From positions 1 to 21,481 of the forward strand of contig CAYZSE010000045.1 in assembly GCA_964481035.1 (NCBI GenBank): DNA of 21,481 nt. Reading direction: 5' to 3'. The position numbers and the translations under genes were made by a program. This document shows positions 15,156 to 21,481 of this stretch, in pieces (the first letter of the stretch is position 1; the number at the start of each line of letters is the position of its first letter). This DNA is from JAAAPF01 sp964481035. GTDB taxonomy: Bacteria > Pseudomonadota > Alphaproteobacteria > Geminicoccales > Geminicoccaceae. The notes below the pieces were generated by a model. The model did no database searches. It was given only the letters and a program-made list of their open reading frames with translations, and had not been told where the DNA came from.

Positions 15156-16448
15156 TCAGCCCTCGTGCACCGTGCGGCCGTCGACGAAGGTGCGCACGAT
15201 CCGGCCCTGGACCAGGCGGCCCTCGAAGGGCGTGTTCTTGGCGAGGCTCCGGAGGTCGCTCTTTTCCACCTTCCACGGTGCCTCCGGGTCGAAAAGCACC
15301 AGGTCGGCCGCGGCGCCGACCTGCAGCCGGCCGGCGTCGAGCCCGAGCAGCCGCGCCGGCGCCTCGGTCATCCGCGCGAGCAGGTCCAACAGCTCGAGCG
15401 TGCCGTCGTGGACGAGGCCGAGGCAGACCGGCAGCATCGTCTCGACGCCGATGGCGCCGAACTCGGCCTGGGCGAACGGCAGACGCTTGCTGTCCTGATC
15501 CTGGGGGCGGTGGTCCGAGGCGATGGCGTCGATCGTCCCGTCCTTCAGCCCGGCGACCAGCGCCTGGCGGTCCTCTTCGCTCCTGAGCGGCGGGCGGACC
15601 TTGGCGAAGGTGCGGTAGCCTTCGACCTCGAGCTCGTTGAGCATCAGGTGGTGGGGGCTGACGTCGGCCGTGACGGCGAGGCCCTCGTCCTTGGCGCGGC
15701 GGATGGCGGCGACCGCCTCCCGGGTCGACAGCTGGGCCGCATGGTAGCGCGCCCCGGTGAGTGCGACCAGCCGGAGGTCGCGCTCGAGCAGGATGATCTC
15801 GGCGGCGTTGGGGATGCCCGAGAGCCCGAGCCGGCTCGCCACGGCGCCCTCGTTCATGACCCCCTCGGGCGCGAGGCTCAGATCCTCCGGCCGCTGAATC
15901 ACCGGGGCCCGGAAGCTCGAGGCGTAGGCGAGGGCCCGGCGCAGGAGGCGGCTGTCGGCGATCGGCACCGGCCCGTCGGTGAAGCCGACCGCCCCCGCCT
16001 CCGCGAGAAGGCCCAGCTCGGCCAGCTGGCGGCCCTCGAGGCCGCGGGTGAGCGCGGCGTAGGGGTGGACCTTGACCCCTCGGGCACGCCGGGCGCGGCG
16101 GGCGACGTACTCGACCATCGCCGGGTCGTCGACGCAGGGATCGGTGTCGGGCAGGAGTGCCAAGGTGGTGACGCCGCCGGCGAGCGCCGCCCGCGACCCG
16201 CTGTCGAAGGTCTCCTTCTCCTCCGCTCCCGGCTCGCCGAAATGCACCCGCATGTCGACCAGCCCCGGGGCGAGACACAGGCCTTGCGCATCGATGACGG
16301 CAGCCCCCTCGGGCACCGCCTCGCGCGTCAAGGCCGCCCCCAGCTCGCGCACGACGCCGTCGACGACGAGCACGCCGCCCATCTCGTCGCGCCGCGACGC
16401 CGGATCGAGCAGCCGCGCGTTGAGGATCGCGGTGACGTAGCGGCTCAC
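15156..16448 (-). CDS. pyrC: Dihydroorotase homologue, probably non-catalytic (PyrC'/PyrX-like)
   Basis: A 430-residue amidohydrolase-fold protein aligned along its length with type I dihydroorotase, the third step of pyrimidine synthesis. The canonical metal/substrate motif DxHxHxRxP reads D65-M-R67-V-H69-F-G71-E-P73, so the first metal-binding histidine and the substrate arginine are replaced. The late motif usually TDHAPH reads SDHRPQ, keeping the aspartate but losing the final histidine. SPHHL is retained. Similar loss defines the inactive dihydroorotase (PyrC') that scaffolds aspartate transcarbamoylase in Pseudomonas, so I infer a structural partner of PyrB with a true dihydroorotase encoded elsewhere. 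The start is GTG (16446-16448), overlapping the pyrB stop as GTGA, consistent with coupled translation and complex formation. The family is certain; lack of activity is inferred. Confidence 0.88.
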   Translation of the reverse strand: MSRYVTAILNARLLDPASRRDEMGGVLVVDGVVRELGAALTREAVPEGAAVIDAQGLCLAPGLVDMRVHFGEPGAEEKETFDSGSRAALAGGVTTLALLPDTDPCVDDPAMVEYVARRARRARGVKVHPYAALTRGLEGRQLAELGLLAEAGAVGFTDGPVPIADSRLLRRALAYASSFRAPVIQRPEDLSLAPEGVMNEGAVASRLGLSGIPNAAEIILLERDLRLVALTGARYHAAQLSTREAVAAIRRAKDEGLAVTADVSPHHLMLNELEVEGYRTFAKVRPPLRSEEDRQALVAGLKDGTIDAIASDHRPQDQDSKRLPFAQAEFGAIGVETMLPVCLGLVHDGTLELLDLLARMTEAPARLLGLDAGRLQVGAAADLVLFDPEAPWKVEKSDLRSLAKNTPFEGRLVQGRIVRTFVDGRTVHEG

Positions 16449-17401
16449 GCGTTGCCCCTCAGATCGCGGGTGAGGACGTCGAGGACGGCCATGCGGACGG
16501 CGACGCCGAGCTCGACCTGGTCGAGGATGGCGCTGCGTTCGATGTCGTCGGCGAGCTCGCCGTCGATCTCGACGCCGCGGTTCATCGGGCCGGGGTGCAT
16601 GACCAGCGCGTCGTCCTTGGCCCGGGCCAGCTTGTCGCGGGTGAGCCCGTAGCGGTGGAAGAACTCGCGCACGCTCGGCAGGTACGAGCCGGCCATGCGC
16701 TCGAGCTGGAGCCTGAGCATCATCACGATGTCGCAGCCCTCGAGGCCCTGGGCCATGTCGTGGAAGACCTCGACGCCGTAGAGCTCGACCCGGGTCGGCA
16801 GGAGCGTCGGCGGGGCCACGACCCGGACCCGTGCCCCCATCGCCGTGAGGAGGAGGATGTTGGAGCGGGCGACCCGCGAGTGCAGGATGTCGCCGCAGAT
16901 GGCGACGGTGAGCCCCTCGAGCCGGCCCCTGCGGCGGCGGATGGTGAGCGCGTCGAGCAGCGCCTGGGTCGGGTGCTCGTGCGCGCCGTCGCCGGCGTTG
17001 ACGACGGCGCCGTTGACGTGGCGGGCGAGGAGCGCCACCGCGCCCGATTCCTGATGGCGGACGACGAGGATGTCGGGGTGCATGGCGTTGAGCGTCATCG
17101 CGGTGTCGATCAGCGTCTCGCCCTTCTGCATGGCCGAGCTCTTCATCGACATGTTGACGACGTCCGCCGACAGCCGCTTGCCGGCGAGCTCGAAGCTCGT
17201 CTGGGTGCGCGTCGACGGCTCGAAGAAGAGATTGATCTGGGTGAGGCCGCGCAGGAGCGAGGTCTTCTTGTCGGGTTGCCGGTTGACCTCGACGTAGCCG
17301 TCGGCGGCGTCGAGCAGGTCCTGGATGGCCCAGGGCTGCAGCCCCTCGATGCCGAGGAGGTGGCGGCCTCGAAAGCGGAGATCGGCGGCGGTGACGCTCA
17401 T
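16445..17401 (-). CDS. pyrB: Aspartate carbamoyltransferase catalytic chain
   Basis: A 318-residue catalytic subunit that joins carbamoyl phosphate and aspartate, the committed step of pyrimidine synthesis. The carbamoyl-phosphate motif is FEPSTRTQTSFE (60-71), with Q67 where many homologues have R, a variant common in alphaproteobacteria. The active-site lysine is K93 in SSAMQKGE. HPTQALLD (143-150), GDILHSRVARSN (170-181) and MHPGPMNRG (268-276) complete the active site. No pyrI regulatory gene is adjacent. The ATG at 17399-17401 lacks an obvious ribosome-binding site but matches the family start, and no better in-frame start is near. It lies 31 nt after the FGGY-like gene and overlaps the dihydroorotase homologue by 4 nt. 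Confidence 0.95.
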   Translation of the reverse strand: MSVTAADLRFRGRHLLGIEGLQPWAIQDLLDAADGYVEVNRQPDKKTSLLRGLTQINLFFEPSTRTQTSFELAGKRLSADVVNMSMKSSAMQKGETLIDTAMTLNAMHPDILVVRHQESGAVALLARHVNGAVVNAGDGAHEHPTQALLDALTIRRRRGRLEGLTVAICGDILHSRVARSNILLLTAMGARVRVVAPPTLLPTRVELYGVEVFHDMAQGLEGCDIVMMLRLQLERMAGSYLPSVREFFHRYGLTRDKLARAKDDALVMHPGPMNRGVEIDGELADDIERSAILDQVELGVAVRMAVLDVLTRDLRGNA

Positions 17402-17432
17402 GGGCGCACTATGGCGCCGGCCGTGCCGCGCA

Positions 17433-18548
17433 TCAATCGCCGCTGGCGACGCGCTCGACGGCGAGGCGCGGCGCCACCGGGCGCCGGCCCCAATGCGCCA
17501 GGAGGGCGGCACCCCGGGCCCAGGCGGCCGTCCCGTCGAAGGCGAAGACCGCCTGGTCGCGGGCGCGGCGCTCGCGGGCCAGCGCCGTGGCCTCGGACCA
17601 CTCGCCGGCGACGAGCACGGGCCCGGCGTGGCCGAGGTCGTCGAGGTTGGCCGCGAGCGCTTCCGCATCCGCCGGTAGCGGAAAGCGGGTCAAAGGTCGG
17701 CGGTCGAGGCTGGCGATCACCTGCCGGTCGGCGGTGGGCGTGGCGGCGCCGGGGACCAGCACGACGTGCTCGTCGACGAGGACGAGGGCGGCTCGGTCGT
17801 AGCCCGCGGCGAGGACCAGCGCGTGCGCAGTCGCCGTGTCGGTGCCGCCGACCAGGACCGGGCTCGCTGCCGCGAGCCCGGCGCGGTCGATGACCTCCGG
17901 CGCGAGCCGGCCGAGCAGCCGGTGCGGCTCGCGGAGCGCCGGCAGCCGCTGCGCATAGCCGAGCCGGCGGGCGAGGGTCGAGGGCCGCGTCCCGACGATC
18001 TCGACGAGGTCGCCGCCTTCGGCGAGGCTGGAGGCCTCGGCGGCGGCGACGCCGGCGGTGAGCCGAAACCCCCAGAAAGCCGCGTGCGGCAGGATCCAGC
18101 GCGCCCGTGCGAACGCCTCGGGAAAGGCCTTCTCCTGCCAGAACAGCCGCAGGCCGAGGGACCGCACGGAAGCGTCGCGCGCCTGGCCGGTGGCCTCCGG
18201 TCGTGGCGCGATCGCCGCGTAGGCGGCCGCGACCGCCGCCGGCGGGATGGCCTCCGGCCGCATCGGCGCCAGCACCGGCTGCCTGCCGTCGACCAGCACC
18301 GCGATGCCGCCCACGGCCGTCGGCACCAGCGCCTCGATCCGGAAAGTCTCGCCGAAGTCGCCGAGCACCGCCAGCAGCCAGCGCCACACATGGTGAACGT
18401 CGAGGGCGGGGTAGGGCGCGGCGGCGAGCGGCGGGTTGGGCGCGCGGCGCTCGGCGCGGACCGTGAGCTCGCGGTCGACCGCGCAGCAGGCGAGGTGGTT
18501 CGCCGCGACGCGCAGCGTCACCGTGACCGGAGGCTTGGGCGCCGCCAT
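17433..18548 (-). CDS. Divergent FGGY-family carbohydrate-kinase-like protein
   Basis: A 371-residue protein resembling the L-fuculokinase/rhamnulokinase side of the FGGY kinases, but shorter than the usual 440-500 residues. Recognisable segments are PYPALDVHHVWRWLL (45-59), LGLRLFWQEKAFPEAFARA (131-149), ILPHAAFWGFRLTAGVAAAEASSL (about 152-175) and VGGTDTATAHAL (233-244), where D237 aligns with the usual catalytic GxHD aspartate. Two hallmarks are missing. The N-terminal DIGTT-type phosphate loop is replaced by LRVAANHLACCAVD, and the SLGCHTDLW-type segment is SLAEGGDLVEI. It may therefore be a degenerate kinase or a pseudoenzyme. It starts 4 nt after ilvA and ends 31 nt before pyrB, so it belongs to the same transcript. 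No strong ribosome-binding site is visible. Function is unknown. Confidence 0.7.
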   Translation of the reverse strand: MAAPKPPVTVTLRVAANHLACCAVDRELTVRAERRAPNPPLAAAPYPALDVHHVWRWLLAVLGDFGETFRIEALVPTAVGGIAVLVDGRQPVLAPMRPEAIPPAAVAAAYAAIAPRPEATGQARDASVRSLGLRLFWQEKAFPEAFARARWILPHAAFWGFRLTAGVAAAEASSLAEGGDLVEIVGTRPSTLARRLGYAQRLPALREPHRLLGRLAPEVIDRAGLAAASPVLVGGTDTATAHALVLAAGYDRAALVLVDEHVVLVPGAATPTADRQVIASLDRRPLTRFPLPADAEALAANLDDLGHAGPVLVAGEWSEATALARERRARDQAVFAFDGTAAWARGAALLAHWGRRPVAPRLAVERVASGD

Positions 18549-18552
18549 CGGC

Positions 18553-19622
18553 TCAGAATTCGCCGCGGCCGAGCACGCGGACCGCGGCGCCTTCGTTGTC
18601 GAGCGCGGCGGCGAGCCGTTGGGCGTGCTGGCCGTCGCGGGTCTCGACCGTGACGTCGATCTCGGTGCTCTTGACCGACAGGCCCGAGAATTCGCGGCGG
18701 TGGTGGACGTCGACGATGTTGGCGCCCATCGCGGCGATGACCCTGGCGATCCGCGCGAGCGATCCCGGCAGGTCCGGCACGGCGATGGCGAGCCGGACGA
18801 GCCGGGACGAGGTGACCAGGCCTCTGAGGATCACCGCCGAGAGCAGCCGCGGGTCGATGTTGCCGCCGCACAGGACCAGCCCGACCCGTCGGCCGCGAAA
18901 ACGCTCGGGCACCTTGGCGACGGCGGCGAGGCCCGCGGCACCGGCGCCTTCGACGACGGTCTTCTCGATCTCCAAGAGCTGCAGGATCGCGGCCTCGAGG
19001 TCGGCCTCCTCGACCAGCACGATGTCGTCGACGAGCGCGTCGATGATCGGCAGCGTCAGCTCGCCCGGGCGCTTGACGGCGATGCCGTCGGCGATCGTCG
19101 GCCCGCCCGCTGGGGGCGGCAGCCCGTCACGCAGGCGCTGCACCGACGGGTAGAGCGCGGCCTCGACACCGACGATCTTGATCTCTGGCTTGATCGCCTT
19201 GGCCGCCACCGCGATCCCGGAGACGAGCCCGCCACCGCCGATCGGCACGACCAGCACCTCGAGGTCGGCGTGGGCGGCCAGCATCTCGAGCGCGACGGTG
19301 CCCTGGCCCGCGATCACCCGCGCATCGTCGAAGGGATGGACCAGGGTCAGGCCCTCGGCGGCGGCCTTCTCGCGCGCGACGGCCATGCAGTCGTCGACGT
19401 TTTGCCCCTGGAGGACAACCGTCGCGCCGAGCCGCTCGGTGCCGGCGATCTTCACGAAGGGCGTGTGCTCGGGCATGACGATCGTGGCCGGGATGCCGAG
19501 GCGCCGAGCGTGGTGCGCGACCGCCTGCGCGTGGTTGCCGGCCGATGCGGCGACGACCCCGCGCGACCTTTGCGCCGCGTCGAGCTGCATCAGGCAGTTG
19601 CAGGCGCCGCGGTCCTTGAAGG
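18553..19622 (-). CDS. ilvA: Threonine dehydratase (threonine ammonia-lyase) with C-terminal ACT domain, 5' end missing
   Basis: A PLP-dependent enzyme converting threonine to 2-oxobutanoate and ammonia, the entry step to isoleucine. The visible part has about 356 residues. The Schiff-base lysine is the AAG codon at 19615-19617 in the FKDRGA motif, right at the edge of gap 2, so the real start is in or beyond the gap and the internal ATG at 19590 is not the start. The cofactor-side SAGNHAQ motif and the phosphate-binding loop GGGGLVSG are present. The last 80 residues or so form a single ACT domain (LAIAVPDLPGSLARI...), the compact TdcB/IlvA architecture of about 400 residues. About 55-60 N-terminal residues are missing. 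The FGGY-like gene follows 4 nt later. Serine dehydratase activity is also possible. Confidence 0.92.
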
Positions 19623-19722
19623 NNNNNNNNNNNNNNNNNNNNNNNNNNNNNNNNNNNNNNNNNNNNNNNNNNNNNNNNNNNNNNNNNNNNNNNNNNNNNN
19701 NNNNNNNNNNNNNNNNNNNNNN
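19623..19722. other. Assembly gap (100 N) between ilvA and argC
   Basis: Exactly 100 N, a nominal size. From family lengths it hides about 90 residues of the ArgC C-terminus, 55-60 residues of the threonine dehydratase N-terminus and any intergenic sequence or genes between them. The true missing length is thus probably at least about 450 bp. The flanks share no obvious overlap. Confidence 0.98.
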
Positions 19723-20489
19723 TCGGCGCCGTCGGTGAGGCGAACGTAGATCGTCGCCAGGATGCCGCGGCTCATCGGCACCAGATGCGGGGTGAAGCTG
19801 ATCTTCACCGCCTCGCCCGCGGCCTCGGCCAGGCCCTGCTCGATCTCGGGCAGGTGGCGGTGCGTGCCGACGGCGTAGGCGTTCATGCCATCTTGGACCT
19901 CGGCGAAGAGCAGGCTCTCCTTGAGCGCGCGGCCGGCCCCGGTGACGCCCGACTTGGCGTCGATGACGATGTTGTCGGCGACGATCGCCTGGGCCGCGAG
20001 CAAGGGCTTGAGGGCGAGCTGCGGGCCGGTCGGATAGCAGCCGGGATTGGCCGTGAGCCGGTGCGTGCGCAGCGCGTCGCGGGCGTGCTCGGTGAGCCCG
20101 TAGACGGCCTCGGCCTGGAGGTGCGGTGCGCCGTGCGGGCGGCCGTAGACCCGCTCGTAGACGGCGGTGTCCTTCAGTCGAAAGTCGGCCGAGAGGTCGA
20201 CGATCTTGAGATCGCCGGGCAGGGCTGCGATCACCTCCTGGGTCGTCGCGTGGGGCAGGCAGCAGAAGACGGCATCGACCTCGTCGAAGGGCACGTCGTC
20301 GATCTTGACGAGCGTCGGCAGGCCGCGGCCGGCGAGATGGGGGAAGACCTCGCCCACGTCCTTGCCGGCCATCCGGTCGGCCGAGAGGTGGCGGATCTCG
20401 AGTTCGGGATGGCCGAGGGCCAGGCGCAGCGTCTCGGCGCCGGTGTAGCCGCTCGCCCCCAGGACTGCGATCCGCGCCGTCGTCGTCAT
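19723..20489 (-). CDS. argC: N-acetyl-gamma-glutamyl-phosphate reductase, 3' end missing
   Basis: This enzyme reduces N-acetylglutamyl phosphate to the semialdehyde with NADPH in arginine synthesis. The 255 visible residues of an expected 345 or so begin at the ATG 20487-20489, preceded by a purine-rich aaggggcggac. The dinucleotide-binding loop is GASGYTG (11-17). The catalytic cysteine is C151 in ANPGCYPTG. SGVTGAGR (180-187), GTHRHLPEI (208-216) and HLVPMSRGIL (235-244) are conserved in the long (type 1) form. The reading frame runs into gap 2 after LTDGA, so the last 90 or so residues are not seen. It is divergent from purD with 75 bp between the start codons. The arginine gene is apparently not in an arg operon here, though gap 2 prevents checking its immediate downstream neighbour. 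Confidence 0.94.
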
Positions 20490-20520
20490 CGTCCGCCCCT
20501 TCGCAACTGCCGGCCTGTGG

Positions 20521-20548
20521 CTTAAAGCCGTTGGCCCTCGGGTGGCAA
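20521..20548 (-). promoter_or_regulatory. Putative argC promoter in the argC-purD divergent region
   Basis: On the minus strand TTGCCA (20543-20548) is followed by a 16-nt spacer and TTTAAG (20521-20526), matching -35 and -10 boxes at five and four of six positions. It would give a leader of about 25 nt. The AT-rich core lies in a short symmetric element (ggctt-a-aagcc, 20519-20529) that could also serve purD in the other direction. Confidence 0.35.
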
Positions 20549-20564
20549 GGCGACGGAGGTTGGC

Positions 20565-21481
20565 ATGCGGGTATTCGTCGTGGGCGGCGGCGGTCGCGAG
20601 CACGCGCTGTGCTGGGCGCTCGCGGCGTCGCCGCTGGTCACCGACGTCCTCTGCGCGCCCGGCAATCCCGGCATCGCCGCGCTCGCCACCTGCCTGCCCG
20701 TCGCCGCCGACGACGTGCCGGGGCTCGTCGCGTCGGCCCGGGCGCACGGGGCCGAGCTCGTCGTCGTCGGCCCGGAGGCACCCCTGGCGGCGGGCCTGGT
20801 CGACGCGCTTGCCGCGGCGGGCATCAAGGCGCTCGGGCCGACCCGCGCCGCGGCACGGCTCGAGACCTCGAAGGCTTTCGCCAAGGACTTCTGCCGCCGC
20901 CACGCCATCCCCACGGCCGATTACGTGGTCTGCACCGATGCCGCCGCCGCGCACGCGCACATCGACCAGCAGGGCGCGCCGATCGTCGTCAAGGCGGACG
21001 GCCTCGCCGCCGGCAAGGGCGTCGTCGTCGCGATGACCGCCGAGGAGGCGCACGCCGCGGTCGATGCCGCCTTCGCCGGCGCCTTCGGCGCTGCCGGCAC
21101 GACGCTCGTCCTCGAGGCGTACCTGGAAGGCGAGGAGGCGAGCCTGTTCGCGCTCTGCGACGGCCGTCACGCGCTCGAGATCGGCACGGCCCAGGACCAC
21201 AAGCGCCTCGGCGAGGGCGACAAGGGCCCCAACACCGGCGGCATGGGCGCCTACAGCCCGGCGCCGCAGCTCACCCCGGAGCTCACCGCGCGGGTCATGG
21301 CCGAGATCGTCCACCCCACGCTCAGGGGCATGGCCGCCGCGGGCATGCCCTTCACGGGCTTTCTCTATTGCGGGCTCATGCTCACGGCCGCCGGGCCCAA
21401 GCTCATCGAGTACAATGTCCGCTTCGGCGACCCCGAGGCCCAGGTCGTCCTGCCGCGGCTGATGACCGACCTCGCCCAGCT
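20565..21481 (+). CDS. purD: Phosphoribosylamine-glycine ligase (GAR synthetase), cut by window end
   Basis: This ATP-grasp enzyme joins phosphoribosylamine and glycine in the second step of purine synthesis. The ATG at 20565-20567 follows GGAGG (20555-20559), and 305 of about 425 residues are visible before the window ends. The N-domain starts VVGGGGREHAL (5-15), and VVGPEAPLAAG follows. The ATP-grasp domain has VKADGLAAGKGVVVA, the GARS signature QDHKRLGEGDKGPNTGGMG and NVRFGDPEAQ near the window edge with its metal ligands. It reads away from argC. No other pur gene is in view, so it is probably a stand-alone gene or heads an operon continuing beyond the window. Confidence 0.96.
   Translation, partial: MRVFVVGGGGREHALCWALAASPLVTDVLCAPGNPGIAALATCLPVAADDVPGLVASARAHGAELVVVGPEAPLAAGLVDALAAAGIKALGPTRAAARLETSKAFAKDFCRRHAIPTADYVVCTDAAAAHAHIDQQGAPIVVKADGLAAGKGVVVAMTAEEAHAAVDAAFAGAFGAAGTTLVLEAYLEGEEASLFALCDGRHALEIGTAQDHKRLGEGDKGPNTGGMGAYSPAPQLTPELTARVMAEIVHPTLRGMAAAGMPFTGFLYCGLMLTAAGPKLIEYNVRFGDPEAQVVLPRLMTDLAQ

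Noticed and set aside
1..21481. Mobile element, phage, CRISPR or defence island
   Set aside because: No transposase, integrase, direct-repeat array, tRNA-linked attachment site or recognised defence protein is seen; the content is core metabolism with a few accessory enzymes.

Overview
The window is a GC-rich (roughly 70% by eye), gene-dense stretch of bacterial chromosome. It most likely comes from an alphaproteobacterium. The gene order plsY-dprA-topA-rnr followed by rpmG, preceded by pyrB-pyrC, is typical of that class. So are an EipB-type (DUF1849) envelope protein, a 55-residue zinc-free ribosomal protein L33 and a PyrC of the 'VDMRV..GEPG' type. I cannot resolve family or genus; a Rhodospirillales-like lineage is a guess. 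No rRNA, tRNA, CRISPR array, insertion sequence, phage gene or integrase is visible. Two runs of exactly 100 N (1101-1200 and 19623-19722) are nominal scaffold gaps, and each interrupts genes.

Layout. (1) 31-1414, minus: a VOC/glyoxalase-fold protein (interrupted by gap 1) overlapping a metallo-beta-lactamase-fold hydrolase. (2) 1506-3090, plus: an MTA/SAH nucleosidase (mtnN) and a PhnD-like substrate-binding-fold protein without a signal peptide. (3) 3050-5283, minus: a D-2-hydroxyacid (glyoxylate/glycerate-type) dehydrogenase coupled by a 1-nt stop/start overlap to an M20 allantoate/N-carbamoyl amidohydrolase. (4) 5413-6219, plus: the periplasmic envelope-integrity protein EipB. (5) 6197-7319, minus: rpmG followed by a ROK sugar kinase. 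(6) 7424-14732, minus: plsY, dprA, topA, rnr, then a YbaK-type aminoacyl-tRNA deacylase. (7) 14886-15146, plus: an 86-residue orphan reading frame. (8) 15156-19622, minus: threonine dehydratase (5' end lost in gap 2), a degenerate FGGY-kinase-like protein, pyrB and a dihydroorotase homologue that lacks key catalytic residues. (9) argC (minus, 3' end lost in gap 2) and purD (plus, cut by the window end), divergent from a short shared promoter region.

How the genes work together. Most are core housekeeping genes: pyrimidine (pyrB), purine (purD), arginine (argC) and isoleucine/threonine (ilvA) metabolism; phospholipid synthesis (plsY); DNA topology and uptake (topA, dprA); RNA decay (rnr); translation (rpmG, ybaK-like). 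The accessory part is 1-6200. A plausible link there is the hydrolase/dehydrogenase pair: allantoate or carbamoyl-amino-acid breakdown could deliver glyoxylate to the reductase. I see no convincing new defence or mobile system. The most notable observations are the probably non-catalytic PyrC next to PyrB, the degenerate sugar-kinase-like protein in the same gene string, the signal-less PhnD-fold protein paired with mtnN, and the small plus-strand gene that splits an otherwise conserved block.
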